Source: Wenxinia saemankumensis (GTDB lineage Bacteria; Pseudomonadota; Alphaproteobacteria; Rhodobacterales; Rhodobacteraceae). Taken from it: 64,000 nt of DNA. The notes below the pieces were generated by a model. It worked only from the letters and a program-made list of their open reading frames with translations, was not told the origin of the DNA and did not search any database. This document shows, in pieces, positions 15,276 to 25,172 of this stretch. The DNA is taken from the NCBI RefSeq assembly GCF_900141735.1, contig NZ_FQYO01000003.1:496001-560000 (forward strand). The letters run 5' to 3'. A program made the position numbers and the translations under genes. Positions within the stretch are counted from its first letter, which is position 1. Each line of letters begins with the position of its first letter.

Positions 15276-18230
15276 TTATCCTTCGATTCCGAGCGCCTCG
15301 GCCACGAGGGCCGCCTGTTGCGCCTTGTGCTGGCTGGCCAGGCCCGTGGCGGGCGAGGCGGAGGTGGCGCGCCCGGCATAGACGGGCCGCGTATGCGCGG
15401 CGTCGATCCGGGTCAGCACCCATTCGATGTTGGGCTCGACGAAGGACCAGGCGCCCTGGTTCTTGGGCTCTTCCTGGCACCAGACCATCTCGGCGCCCTT
15501 GAACCGCTCCAGCTCCTTGACGAGGCTGAGCGCCGGGAACGGATAGAACTGTTCGAGCCGGAGGAGATAGACGTCGGTCAGCTCCTCGGCGTCGCGCTTC
15601 TCGAGCAGGTCGTAATAGACCTTGCCCGAGCACATGACGACGCGCCTGATCTGATCGTCGGACTTGAGCGTCAGGTCCGAATGTCCCTTCTCGGCATCGT
15701 CCCACAGCACGCGGTGGAAGGACGAGCCGTCGGTGAAGTCGTCCGCGTCGCTGATCGCCATCTTGTGGCGCAGCAGCGATTTCGGCGTCATCAGGATCAG
15801 CGGCTTGCGGAAGGTCCGGTGCAGCTGGCGGCGCAGGATGTGGAAGTAGTTCGCCGGCGTCGTGCAGTTCGCCACGATCCAGTTGTCCGAGCCGGACATC
15901 TGCAGGAACCGCTCGAGCCGGGCGGAACTGTGTTCCGGCCCCTGGCCCTCGTAGCCGTGGGGAAGCAGGCAGACGAGGCCCGACATCCGCAGCCACTTGC
16001 TCTCGCCCGACGAGATGAACTGGTCGAACATGATCTGCGCGCCGTTGGCGAAGTCGCCGAACTGCGCCTCCCACAGGGTGAGCGCGTTGGGCTCGGCCAG
16101 CGAGAAGCCGTATTCGAAGCCGAGCACGGCATATTCCGAGAGCATCGAGTCGATGACTTCGTACTGCGCCTGCCCCTCGCGGATGTGGTTGAGCGGGTAG
16201 TACCGCTCCTCGGTCTTCTGGTCGATGAAGGCCGAATGGCGCTGGCTGAACGTGCCGCGCGTGCTGTCCTGCCCGGCGAGCCGGACCGGATAGCCCTCCA
16301 GCTGGAGCGACCCGAAGGCCATCGCCTCGGCCGTGGCCCAGTCGAAGCCCGTGCCGCTCTCGAACATGCCCTGCTTGGCGTCGAGCAGACGCGAGACCGT
16401 ACGGTGGACCTCGAACCCGTCGGGGACGGTGGTCAGCGCCCGGCCCAGATCCTCCATCGTCTCCTGCGAGATCGACGTGGTGCCGCGCTGGTAGCGGTCC
16501 TCGTTCTCGCGGTCGAGATGCGACCAGCGCCCGTCCAGCCAGTCGGCCTTGTTCGGCTTGAAGTCCTTGCCGGCCTCGAACTCCTCGGACAGCTTGTCCT
16601 GGAAGGCGGACTTCATGTCCTCGATCTCGCCCTCGGGGATCAGCCCGTCGGCGACCAGCCGGTCGGTGTAGAGCGACAGGGTCGTCTTGTGACCCTTGAT
16701 CGCCTTGTACATCACCGGATTGGTGAACATGGGCTCGTCGCCCTCGTTATGGCCGAAGCGGCGGTAGCAGAACATGTCGATGACGACGTCCTTGCCGAAC
16801 TTCTGCCGGAACTCGGTCGCGACCTTCGCGGCATGGACAACGGCCTCGGGATCGTCCCCGTTCACGTGGAAGATCGGCGCCTCGACCATCAGCGCGATGT
16901 CGGTCGGGTAGGGCGAGGTGCGCGAGAAATGCGGCGAGGTGGTGAAGCCGATCTGGTTGTTCACCACGATATGGATGGTGCCGCCCGTCCGATGCCCACG
17001 GATGCCCGAGAGCTGCAGGCATTCGGCCACGACGCCCTGGCCGGCAAAGGCCGCATCCCCGTGCAGCAGGATCGACAGCACCTTGCGGCGCTCCTTGTCG
17101 CCGAGCTGGTCCTGCTTGGCCCGCGCCTTGCCCAGAACGACGGGATTGACCGCCTCCAGGTGCGAGGGGTTGGCCGTGAGCGAAAGGTGAACGGTGTTGC
17201 CGTCGAAGTCGCGGTCATGGCTGGCGCCGAGATGGTACTTCACGTCGCCCGATCCGTCGACATCCTCGGGCTTGAAGCTGCCGCCCTGGAACTCGTTGAA
17301 GATCGCGCGGTAGGGCTTCTGCATGACATTGGCGAGGACGCTCAGCCGGCCCCGATGGGGCATGCCGATCACGATCTCCTCGACACCCAGCGCGCCGCCG
17401 CGCTTGATGATCTGCTCCATCGCCGGGATCAGCGCCTCGCCCCCGTCGAGGCCGAAGCGCTTGGTCCCCATGTACTTGACGTGGAGGAACTTCTCGAAGC
17501 CCTCGGCCTCGACCAGCTTGGACAGGATGGCGCGGCGGCCCTCCTTGGTGAAGGTGATCTCCTTGCCGTAGCCCTCGATCCGCTCCTTCAGCCAGGCGGC
17601 CTCCTCGGGGTTGGAGATGTGCATGTACTGGAGGGCGAAGGTGCCGCAATAGGTCCGCTTCACCAGCGCGAGGATCTCGCGCATCGTCGCGACTTCCAGC
17701 CCCAGCACGTTGTCGATGAAGATCGGGCGGTCCATGTCGCCCTCGCCGAACCCGTAGGAGGCGGGGTCGAGCTCGGGGTGGGAGCCGGTCTCGCGCATGC
17801 CGAGCGGGTCGAGATCGGCGGCGAGGTGGCCGCGGATCCGGTAGGCGCGGATGATCATCAGCGCGCGGAGGCTGTCGAGAACCGCCTGGCGGACCTGCGC
17901 CTCGCCCAGGGTCACACCCTTTTCCGCGGCCTTCGAGGCGATCTTATCCGCCGCGGCCTTGCCGTCCGTGGCCCATTGCCCGTCCAGCGCGGCCGTCAGC
18001 TCGTCGGTCGGCATCGGGGGCCAGTCGGCGCGGGTCCAGGACGGGCCCGCGGCCTCGGCCCGGGCATCCTCCGCCGCGTCGCCGAGCTGGGCGAAGAACT
18101 CGGCCCAGCTGTCGTCGACCGATTTGGGATCGTCGGCATAGCGGGCGTAGAGCTGCTCCACGTAATCCGCGTTGTGTCCCTGCAGGAAGGACGAGGCGTG
18201 GAACACGTCGTTGCGGGACTGGTCGGTCAT
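15276..18230 (-). CDS. sucA: 2-oxoglutarate dehydrogenase E1 component
   Basis: This 984-residue thiamine-diphosphate enzyme decarboxylates 2-oxoglutarate and transfers the succinyl unit to SucB. The N-terminal E2-contact segment (SFLQGHNADYVEQLYARY) is intact. The cofactor region contains NGDDPEAVVHAAKVATEF and CYRRFGHNEGDEP, both diagnostic of the OdhA/SucA family. The C-terminal part keeps WCQEEPKNQGAW. The length matches other alphaproteobacterial SucA. It lies between a secreted hypothetical protein (42 bases upstream) and sucB (6 bases downstream), in one operon driven from the sucC promoter region. Confidence 0.97.
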   Translation of the reverse strand: MTDQSRNDVFHASSFLQGHNADYVEQLYARYADDPKSVDDSWAEFFAQLGDAAEDARAEAAGPSWTRADWPPMPTDELTAALDGQWATDGKAAADKIASKAAEKGVTLGEAQVRQAVLDSLRALMIIRAYRIRGHLAADLDPLGMRETGSHPELDPASYGFGEGDMDRPIFIDNVLGLEVATMREILALVKRTYCGTFALQYMHISNPEEAAWLKERIEGYGKEITFTKEGRRAILSKLVEAEGFEKFLHVKYMGTKRFGLDGGEALIPAMEQIIKRGGALGVEEIVIGMPHRGRLSVLANVMQKPYRAIFNEFQGGSFKPEDVDGSGDVKYHLGASHDRDFDGNTVHLSLTANPSHLEAVNPVVLGKARAKQDQLGDKERRKVLSILLHGDAAFAGQGVVAECLQLSGIRGHRTGGTIHIVVNNQIGFTTSPHFSRTSPYPTDIALMVEAPIFHVNGDDPEAVVHAAKVATEFRQKFGKDVVIDMFCYRRFGHNEGDEPMFTNPVMYKAIKGHKTTLSLYTDRLVADGLIPEGEIEDMKSAFQDKLSEEFEAGKDFKPNKADWLDGRWSHLDRENEDRYQRGTTSISQETMEDLGRALTTVPDGFEVHRTVSRLLDAKQGMFESGTGFDWATAEAMAFGSLQLEGYPVRLAGQDSTRGTFSQRHSAFIDQKTEERYYPLNHIREGQAQYEVIDSMLSEYAVLGFEYGFSLAEPNALTLWEAQFGDFANGAQIMFDQFISSGESKWLRMSGLVCLLPHGYEGQGPEHSSARLERFLQMSGSDNWIVANCTTPANYFHILRRQLHRTFRKPLILMTPKSLLRHKMAISDADDFTDGSSFHRVLWDDAEKGHSDLTLKSDDQIRRVVMCSGKVYYDLLEKRDAEELTDVYLLRLEQFYPFPALSLVKELERFKGAEMVWCQEEPKNQGAWSFVEPNIEWVLTRIDAAHTRPVYAGRATSASPATGLASQHKAQQAALVAEALGIEG

Positions 18231-18272
18231 GGGGTCACCTCTGGGTGTGGGACCGGATGTGGGGGCGCGCGG

Positions 18273-18839
18273 TCATTGCGGAAAGGACCGGACACCGTGA
18301 AAGCCGTCGGGCAGATCGGCGGAGGGGTTGCGGGTGATCGTCTCGACGACATCGCCCGCATCGACCCCGCCATGGGCGAAGGTGGTACGCTGGCGCGCCG
18401 CGATCACGTCCCCGGGGAGCGTCTCGGGCGACATCTCGCCGAAGATCTGGTCGGTGCGGGCCTCCTCGGGCCCTGCATACCAGCAGGTCAGGACAGGGAC
18501 GCCGTCCTGGCCGGGCGTGACGGTCAGGATCGCGATCCGGCCCTCCGCGGTCAGCAGGATGCCGTCCCCGGCGCTCAGGGTCCGAACGAGACCGTCCCGC
18601 GCCGCCGCCGGGTCCATCCCGCCGAAGGGGGAGGGGGCGCCCCAGGCATGGGCCGCGACCATCGCGGCGACGGAGGGGGCCGCGTCGCCCTCCTCCAGCG
18701 TCCATCCTGCGGCGACCATCTGATCGGTCAGCGGGCCCGGCGCGACCTCGGGCGCCCGGCAGGTCCGCGCGACGTCGTCCATGCCCGCGGCGAACGCCGG
18801 TCCGGCCCCCAGGATCGCGAGAACCGCTGCGCGGATCAC
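18273..18839 (-). CDS. secreted hypothetical protein within the suc operon
   Basis: This 188-residue protein starts with GTG, overlapping the sucD stop as GTGA. The N-terminus is a clean signal peptide ([18 protein letters not shown]), so the product goes to the periplasm. The mature part contains two cysteines (ARTCRAPE and VLTCWYAG) that could form a disulfide. It has alternating strands around [21 protein letters not shown] recognise no catalytic motif. Its position between sucD and sucA, coupled to sucD, is not explained by any known role of the 2-oxoglutarate dehydrogenase complex. Confidence 0.72.
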   Translation of the reverse strand: MIRAAVLAILGAGPAFAAGMDDVARTCRAPEVAPGPLTDQMVAAGWTLEEGDAAPSVAAMVAAHAWGAPSPFGGMDPAAARDGLVRTLSAGDGILLTAEGRIAILTVTPGQDGVPVLTCWYAGPEEARTDQIFGEMSPETLPGDVIAARQRTTFAHGGVDAGDVVETITRNPSADLPDGFHGVRSFPQ

Positions 18840-19720
18840 TTGCCGATCGCCTCGAGCACGGCCTCGCCGAGCGTGGCGGGGCTTTCGGCGACGACGATGC
18901 CGGCCTTCTTCATGGCCTCGATCTTGCTCTCGGCATCGCCCTGACCACCCGAGACGATGGCCCCGGCATGGCCCATGCGGCGGCCCGGGGGGGCGGTGCG
19001 GCCGGCGATGAAGCCGGCGGTCGGCTTCCAGCGGCCCTTCCTGCGCTGCTCGGCCAGGAACTCGGCCGCCTCTTCCTCGGCGGTGCCGCCGATCTCTCCG
19101 ATCATGATGATCGACTGCGTCTCGTCGTCGTCGAGGAACATGTCGAGGACGTCGATATGCTCGGTCCCCTTGATCGGGTCGCCCCCGATGCCGACGGCGG
19201 TGGACTGGCCGAGGCCGCTGTCGGAGGTCTGCTTCACCGCCTCGTAGGTCAGCGTGCCCGAGCGGGACACGACGCCGACCGAGCCGCGCTTGTGGATGTG
19301 GCCGGGCATGATGCCGATCTTGCAGGCGCCCGGCGTGATGACGCCGGGGCAGTTCGGCCCGATCAGGCGCGAGGACGACCCTTCGAGCGCGCGCTTGACC
19401 TTCATCATGTCGAGGACCGGGATCCCCTCGGTGATGCAGACGATCAGCGGCATCTTCGCGTCGATCGCCTCCATGATGGAATCGGCGGCGAAGGGCGGAG
19501 GCACGTAGATGACCGAGGCGTTCGCCTCGGTCTTCGCCATCGCCTCGTGGACGCTGTCGTAGACCGGCAGGTCGAGATGGGTCTGCCCGCCCTTTCCGGG
19601 CGTCACGCCGCCGACCATCTTCGTGCCGTAGGCGATGGCCTGCTCGGAATGGAACGTCCCCTGGCTGCCGGTGAAGCCCTGGCAGATCACGCGGGTGTCT
19701 TTGTCGATGAGAATGGCCAT
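18836..19720 (-). CDS. sucD: succinyl-CoA ligase subunit alpha
   Basis: This 294-residue subunit binds CoA and carries the phosphorylated histidine of succinyl-CoA synthetase, which makes ATP or GTP from succinyl-CoA. The CoA-binding N-terminus ([16 protein letters not shown]) is present. The active histidine lies in [19 protein letters not shown]. It follows sucC after 34 bases, and its stop overlaps the next gene's start. Confidence 0.97.
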   Translation of the reverse strand: MAILIDKDTRVICQGFTGSQGTFHSEQAIAYGTKMVGGVTPGKGGQTHLDLPVYDSVHEAMAKTEANASVIYVPPPFAADSIMEAIDAKMPLIVCITEGIPVLDMMKVKRALEGSSSRLIGPNCPGVITPGACKIGIMPGHIHKRGSVGVVSRSGTLTYEAVKQTSDSGLGQSTAVGIGGDPIKGTEHIDVLDMFLDDDETQSIIMIGEIGGTAEEEAAEFLAEQRRKGRWKPTAGFIAGRTAPPGRRMGHAGAIVSGGQGDAESKIEAMKKAGIVVAESPATLGEAVLEAIGK

Positions 19721-19754
19721 GGGGGCCTCCTTGGAATTGGGTGCCCGAGGGGCC

Positions 19755-20948
19755 TTAGCCTTTGACGGCCTTCACGATCTTCTGCGCGCCGTCCTTGAGA
19801 TCGTCGGCGGCGATCACGTCGAGGCCGGAATTCGAGATGATCTCCTTGCCCTTCTCGACATTCGTGCCCTCCAGCCGGACCACCAGCGGCACCTTGAGGC
19901 CGACTTCCTTCACCGCGGCGATCACGCCCTCGGCGATGACGTCGCAGCGCATGATGCCGCCGAAGATGTTGACGAGGATGCCCTTCACGTTCGGATCGGA
20001 GGTGATGATCTTGAACGCCTCGGTCACCTTCTCCTTCGTGGCGCCGCCGCCCACGTCGAGGAAGTTCGCGGGCTCGGCACCGTAGAGCTTGATGATGTCC
20101 ATCGTCGCCATGGCGAGGCCGGCGCCGTTGACCATGCAGCCGATCTCGCCGTCGAGCGCGATGTAGTTCAGGTCGTATTTCGACGCCGCGAGTTCCTTGG
20201 GATCCTCCTCGGTCTCGTCGCGCAGCGAGGCGATGTCGGGATGGCGGTAGATCGCGTTGCCGTCGAAGCCCATCTTGGCGTCGAGGCATTTCAGATCGCC
20301 CTTGTCTGTCACGATCAGCGGGTTGATCTCCAGCATCTCCATGTCCTTGTCGGTGAACAGGCGATACAGGGTCTCCATCAGCTTGACGCATTGCTTCACC
20401 TGCTGGCCGGTCAGGCCGAGGGCGAAGGCGATGCGGCGGCCGTGATAGGGCTGGTAGCCCGTGGCCGGATCGACGGAGAAGGAGAGGATCTTCTCGGGGG
20501 TCTTCTCGGCGACCTCCTCGATGTCCATGCCGCCCTCGGTCGAGGCGACGAAGGAGATGCGGGACGTGCCACGGTCGACGAGCAGGGCGAGGTAGAGCTC
20601 GCGCTCGATGTCCGAGCCGTCCTCGATGTAGATGCGGCCGACCTGCTTGCCGGCCTCGCCCGTCTGCTTGGTCACGAGGGTCCGGCCGAGCATGCGCTTG
20701 GCCTCCTGCGCGGCTTCCTCGACCGATTTCGCGAGGCGCACGCCGCCCTTGTCGCCGGCATCGGCCTCCTTGAAGTGGCCCTTGCCGCGGCCGCCGGCGT
20801 GGATCTGCGCCTTCACCACCCAGAGCGGACCGTCGAGATGGCCGGCGGCGGTCTTCGCCTCCTCCGCCTTGAACACGGCCTGACCGTCCGAGACCGGGGC
20901 GCCGTAATCGCGCAGCAGCGCCTTGGCCTGGTATTCGTGAATGTTCAT
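19755..20948 (-). CDS. sucC: succinyl-CoA ligase subunit beta
   Basis: This 397-residue ATP-grasp subunit binds the nucleotide in succinyl-CoA synthetase. The start [19 protein letters not shown] is the family signature. [11 protein letters not shown] marks the nucleotide loop, and [15 protein letters not shown] lies in the C-terminal domain. A GAGGAG ribosome-binding site is seven bases upstream of the ATG. It is the first gene of the sucC-sucD-sucA-sucB-lpdA operon. The preceding mdh gene ends in its own terminator, so the promoter must lie in the 265-bp gap, which also holds the paired GTGATCAC sites. Confidence 0.97.
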   Translation of the reverse strand: MNIHEYQAKALLRDYGAPVSDGQAVFKAEEAKTAAGHLDGPLWVVKAQIHAGGRGKGHFKEADAGDKGGVRLAKSVEEAAQEAKRMLGRTLVTKQTGEAGKQVGRIYIEDGSDIERELYLALLVDRGTSRISFVASTEGGMDIEEVAEKTPEKILSFSVDPATGYQPYHGRRIAFALGLTGQQVKQCVKLMETLYRLFTDKDMEMLEINPLIVTDKGDLKCLDAKMGFDGNAIYRHPDIASLRDETEEDPKELAASKYDLNYIALDGEIGCMVNGAGLAMATMDIIKLYGAEPANFLDVGGGATKEKVTEAFKIITSDPNVKGILVNIFGGIMRCDVIAEGVIAAVKEVGLKVPLVVRLEGTNVEKGKEIISNSGLDVIAADDLKDGAQKIVKAVKG

Positions 20949-21047
20949 CGCGAGGCTCCTCGTCCGTCGGGCCGCGCCCGGAAACGACGGAGTCGGGGCG
21001 AGGCGTTGGGCCCTCTCAAATCACAGGCGAGGCCCTAAAAAAACGGT

Positions 21048-21079
21048 AATGTCGTTTCGTTAGCGCAAAATGCGACATT
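21048..21079. promoter_or_regulatory. AATGTCG-N18-CGACATT inverted repeat in the sucC promoter region
   Basis: Seven-base arms AATGTCG (21048-21054) and CGACATT (21073-21079) flank an AT-rich core containing GCGCAAAATGCG. It lies between the GTGATCAC pair and sucC. It may be a second operator or part of the promoter; I could not place convincing -35 and -10 boxes. Confidence 0.35.
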
Positions 21080-21080
21080 T

Positions 21081-21109
21081 GTGATCACAGCCCCGCACGG
21101 GGTGATCAC
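21081..21109. promoter_or_regulatory. paired GTGATCAC operator upstream of sucC
   Basis: Two perfect palindromes GTGATCAC lie at 21081-21088 and 21102-21109. Their centres are 21 bp apart, two helical turns, so two dimers could bind on one face of the DNA. The same pair with identical spacing lies upstream of sdhC (27278-27306). No other exact copy was noticed in the window. This is a probable binding site for a regulator of the TCA cycle; the protein is not identifiable from this sequence. Confidence 0.65.
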
Positions 21110-21160
21110 AGCTTCGCGCCGATGCGCGGAGGGCCGCCGGCCTGGCCCGGTTGCCCCGAC

Positions 21161-21187
21161 GAAAAGGGCCCCGCCGAAGCGGGGCCC
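21161..21187 (-). terminator. rho-independent terminator of mdh
   Basis: On the minus strand a perfect 9-bp stem GCGGGGCCC / GGGCCCCGC with a 4-base loop is followed by TTTTC, 27 bases past the mdh stop. It separates mdh transcription from the sucC operon. Confidence 0.85.
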
Positions 21188-21213
21188 ATGAGCGCGGGTC
21201 AGGTCGCGGGGGA

Positions 21214-22244
<1,031 letters not shown>

Positions 22245-22274
22245 GCACCATGGCAGGGGGCGGTGAACGCGGAC

Positions 22275-22302
22275 GCGCCGCCCCGGGGATCCGGGACGGC
22301 GC
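22275..22302 (-). terminator. weak terminator-like hairpin after the PRC-barrel gene
   Basis: A 12-bp stem with one mismatch (GCGCCGCCCCGG / CCGGGACGGCGC) around a GGAT loop lies 35 bases past the PRC-barrel gene stop. There is no U-run, so intrinsic termination is uncertain. Confidence 0.35.
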
Positions 22303-22337
22303 GCCGTTAGCGGAAACAGGTCCTGCGAGGCGGAGGG

Positions 22338-23621
22338 TTAGTCCGCGTAGCTTTCCATGCCTTCCAGCTGTTCCTGCGTGGCGCTGACTTCGATCTGCAG
22401 GCGGCCCGAGCCGTCCTCGCGCATGATGCTGAGATCCTCGAAGGACAGGGCGACCGGCTTCTCGCCGATTCCGAGGAAACCGCCCACATCGACGACCGCC
22501 TGGGTGATCTGGCCTTCGTCGTTCAGGATCAGCTCGCCGATATCGCCCACGCGGCCGCCATCGACGGAGGAGATCACGGCGGCGCCGTCGAGTTCCTCGG
22601 CCGTCAGTTCGGCGACGGGGACCATGGTGAAGCCCTCGGGCGCCATGGCCGGGTCGGTCGCCATGCCGGTGCCGTCGGCAGCCATGTCCGTCTCGGCCAT
22701 CGCCGGGTCTTCCGCGGCCATGTCGCCCTCGGCCATGTCGGTGCCGGTCGCCTCTTCCTCGAGCATCAGCTCGCCTTCGGCGTCGGCGGCGGCCATGTCA
22801 CCCTCGGCCATGTCACCGTCGGCCATGTCACCCTCGGCCATGTCGGCTTCCGCGGTGTCGGTGGCGGCGGGCTCTTCCATGTCGGTCTCGGCGGCGGCCA
22901 TCTCTTCTTCGGCCATGTCACCTTCGGCCGCGTCGCCCTCGACGACCTCGACTTCCGCCATCTCGGCGTCGCCTTCGGTCATCTCCTCCTCGGCCATGTC
23001 ACCTTCGGCCATCTCGGTCGCGGCCATCTCCTCGTCGGACATCGCCTCTTCCGTGGCCATGTCGCCCTCGGCCGTGGCCTCGTCCGTCATCGTCTCGTCC
23101 GTCATGGCCTCGTCGGTCGCCATGTCGCCCTCGGCCATCGCCGGATCGGCCATCGCCCCGTCCTCGGTCGTGGCCATGCCGTCTTCCTGCGAGATGTCGT
23201 TCTGCAGGGGGTTATATTCGAAGGCCGGCGCGTTCTCGAGGGATTCCTGGGTCGCGCTCACCGCGAGGAAGCGCTCGCCGGCCTCGTCGGTGAAGGTCTG
23301 GACGGTGTCCCAGCCGAGGGCCACGTCCTTCTCGCCGATGCCGAGGAAGCCGCCGACGCCGACGATGACGGCGCCGATGCTGCCATCCTCGTTCATGACG
23401 ATGTCGTTGATCTCGCCGATATCCTCCCAGCCTTCCGACAGGTCAGCCATCTGGCTCTCGGCGGTCAGGTCGCCCTCGACGCCGTAGATGCGGCTGCCGA
23501 GCAGGTCGCTGGCGAAATAGTCGGACTCGGCCATGTCGTAGGAGCCGGACGCCGCATCCTGGGCAATGGCACCGGTGGCGAGAAGGGCCGCGGTCGCGGC
23601 CGACGCGAGAAGCGTACGCAT
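22338..23621 (-). CDS. secreted protein with two PRC-barrel domains and a hyperacidic Met-rich linker
   Basis: This 427-residue protein has a signal peptide (MRTLLASAATAALLATGAIA). A PRC-barrel-like domain spans about residues 35-128 and a second about 340-422; both contain the near-identical core VVGVGGFLGIGEK or VDVGGFLGIGEK and the ending VSATQE. Between them, about residues 145-330 form a low-complexity stretch built on MAEGDMA-like units with roughly 27 methionines and no lysine, arginine, histidine or cysteine. PRC-barrels are protein-interaction or stress-related modules in other contexts; the role here is unknown. The ATG at 23621 was chosen because the signal peptide starts there. 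It is encoded alone, upstream of mdh. Confidence 0.82.
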   Translation of the reverse strand: MRTLLASAATAALLATGAIAQDAASGSYDMAESDYFASDLLGSRIYGVEGDLTAESQMADLSEGWEDIGEINDIVMNEDGSIGAVIVGVGGFLGIGEKDVALGWDTVQTFTDEAGERFLAVSATQESLENAPAFEYNPLQNDISQEDGMATTEDGAMADPAMAEGDMATDEAMTDETMTDEATAEGDMATEEAMSDEEMAATEMAEGDMAEEEMTEGDAEMAEVEVVEGDAAEGDMAEEEMAAAETDMEEPAATDTAEADMAEGDMADGDMAEGDMAAADAEGELMLEEEATGTDMAEGDMAAEDPAMAETDMAADGTGMATDPAMAPEGFTMVPVAELTAEELDGAAVISSVDGGRVGDIGELILNDEGQITQAVVDVGGFLGIGEKPVALSFEDLSIMREDGSGRLQIEVSATQEQLEGMESYAD

Positions 23622-23801
23622 ATCAGTCTCCGATATTGTCGAGCCCGCAACCTCCCGCTGCTCCATGCAGCTCCGGCGGGCCGTATGTCCTGCAAATGCA
23701 TACGCGAAGGGTTAGTTCCGGCCGGCGACGGGCGGCGGCGGCAAAACCTCGCCGATCGCCCCGCGCGCCCTTTGGCCGCGGCCCCGATCAGGCGACCCGG
23801 A

Positions 23802-24116
23802 TCAGGCGGGCGGGTCGGTGTTCGGCAGCGGGTCGGTCACCGGTTCGTAGGCGAGACCGCTGGCCACGAGGCAGGTCGGCCCCCCGGGCCGGGTGACGGT
23901 GATCGTCCAGGTCCCGCTTTCCAGCGAGGCAAAGACCTCGACCACCGTGTTGTCCGACCCGAGCGCGATGGATTGCCGGCTCTCTCCGAAGCGGTCCGCC
24001 AGGCGCTCGACCACGATCCGGTGCGGCGCGCAGGCGGGACCCGGCGACTGGGCGAGGGCAGGCGGGGCCGCGAGAGACGCGAGGGCGAAGAGGAGGGCGC
24101 GGGTCGGTCGGGACAT
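23802..24116 (-). CDS. small secreted hypothetical protein
   Basis: This 104-residue protein has a signal peptide (RALLFALASLAAPPALAQ). The mature part has two cysteines (PACAPHR and PTCLVASG) that likely form a disulfide, and a beta-rich middle (NTVVEVFASLESGTWTITV). Similar small exported proteins with the pattern VVERLA-GE-RQSI-L occur in Rhodobacteraceae, from memory, with no known function. It is divergent from the malyl-CoA-lyase-like gene, with a 213-bp gap between them. Confidence 0.68.
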   Translation of the reverse strand: MSRPTRALLFALASLAAPPALAQSPGPACAPHRIVVERLADRFGESRQSIALGSDNTVVEVFASLESGTWTITVTRPGGPTCLVASGLAYEPVTDPLPNTDPPA

Positions 24117-24329
24117 CTCGAAACTCCTGCTGGGGCCGGTGCGATCCGGCGGGGCACGTCCGTCGCCCTCCTCCCGGGGGCGGGCCCTCTGGCGGGGCCT
24201 TCGGCGAGCCCCAGCCTGCGCCTCGCCGGCGAAAAAATGGTTAACGCCCCGCGCGCAGGGCGGATCGCGATTGCCAGCACGCGCGGGAGCGGCCACGACA
24301 GGATGGCCCCCCGAACGGAGCTGACATCT

Positions 24330-25172
24330 ATGGACCGGCCCTGGCGATCCGCTCTCTACGTGCCTGCCTCCAACGCTCGCGCGGCCGAGAAGGCGTGCGG
24401 CCTGCCCTGCGACGCGATCCTCTACGACCTCGAGGATGCGGTCGCGCCGGCGGAAAAGGACGGGGCCCGCGCCGCTCTGGCCGCGATCCTGGCCCGGGAT
24501 CACGGGCATCGGGCGCGGATCGTGCGGATCAACGGCGCCGACACCCCCTGGGGCGACGCGGATGCCACGGCCCTGGCGGACCTGCCCTGCGAGGGGGTGC
24601 TCCTGCCGAAGGTGTCGGGGCCGGAGGCGCTGGACCGGCTGGCCGCGCGCGTGCCCCATCCGCTCTGGGCGATGATCGAGACGCCGGCCGGCGTGCTGGG
24701 CGCCGCGGCCATCGCGGCGCATCCCCGGGTGGCCGGTCTCGTCGCCGGGACCAACGATCTCGCCCGCGACCTCGGCGCCCGGCCCCACCCGGCGCGCGAG
24801 CCGCTGCTGCCCGCGCTCGGCCAGATCGTCCTCGCGGCGCGGGCGCAGGGCCGGGTCGCGCTGGACGGGGTCTACAACGCGCTGCGGGACGAGGATGGCC
24901 TCGCGGCGGAATGTGCGCAGGGACGCCACTTCGGCTTCGACGGCAAGACGCTGATCCATCCGGCCCAGATCGCCGCCGCCAATGCCGCCTTTTCCCCCAC
25001 CGGGGCCGAGATCGACCTCGCCCGGCGGCAGATCGAGGCGCACGAGGCCGCCGAGGCGGCGGGCCAGGGGGTCGCGGTCCTTGACGGGCGCATCGTCGAG
25101 AGCTTGCATGTCGCCGCGGCCCGGGCGACGCTGGCGCAGGCGCGTGCCATCGCGGAACTGGAGTCCCCATGA
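24330..25172 (+). CDS. CoA ester lyase family protein ((3S)-malyl-CoA thioesterase / lyase-like)
   Basis: This 280-residue TIM-barrel enzyme belongs to the HpcH/HpaI / citrate-lyase-beta family. Key segments are RSALYVPASNARAAEKA at the N-terminus, ILYDLEDAVAPAEK with the metal-binding acids, WAMIETPAGVL with another metal ligand, and FDGKTLIHPAQI near residue 207. The length and N-terminus resemble Mcl2, the malyl-CoA thioesterase of the Rhodobacter ethylmalonyl-CoA pathway, more than the longer Mcl1 lyase. The ATG at 24330 has a GGAG site upstream; an in-frame ATG at 24303 would add nine residues. Its stop overlaps the NnrU start. Confidence 0.8.
   Translation: MDRPWRSALYVPASNARAAEKACGLPCDAILYDLEDAVAPAEKDGARAALAAILARDHGHRARIVRINGADTPWGDADATALADLPCEGVLLPKVSGPEALDRLAARVPHPLWAMIETPAGVLGAAAIAAHPRVAGLVAGTNDLARDLGARPHPAREPLLPALGQIVLAARAQGRVALDGVYNALRDEDGLAAECAQGRHFGFDGKTLIHPAQIAAANAAFSPTGAEIDLARRQIEAHEAAEAAGQGVAVLDGRIVESLHVAAARATLAQARAIAELESP

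Noticed and set aside
13866-18944. A 1692-codon plus-strand open frame across sucB and sucA.
   Set aside because: It lies opposite two unmistakable TCA-cycle genes and has no recognisable domain.
22357-23487. Plus-strand open frame with SAMSPSAMSPSAMS-like repeats.
   Set aside because: It is the antisense of the acidic linker in the PRC-barrel protein; the minus-strand product has a signal peptide and two recognisable domains.
23640-23740. GGAAC on the minus strand upstream of the PRC-barrel gene, resembling the -35 of an ECF-sigma promoter.
   Set aside because: No CGTT-like -10 lies at the required 16-17 bases.
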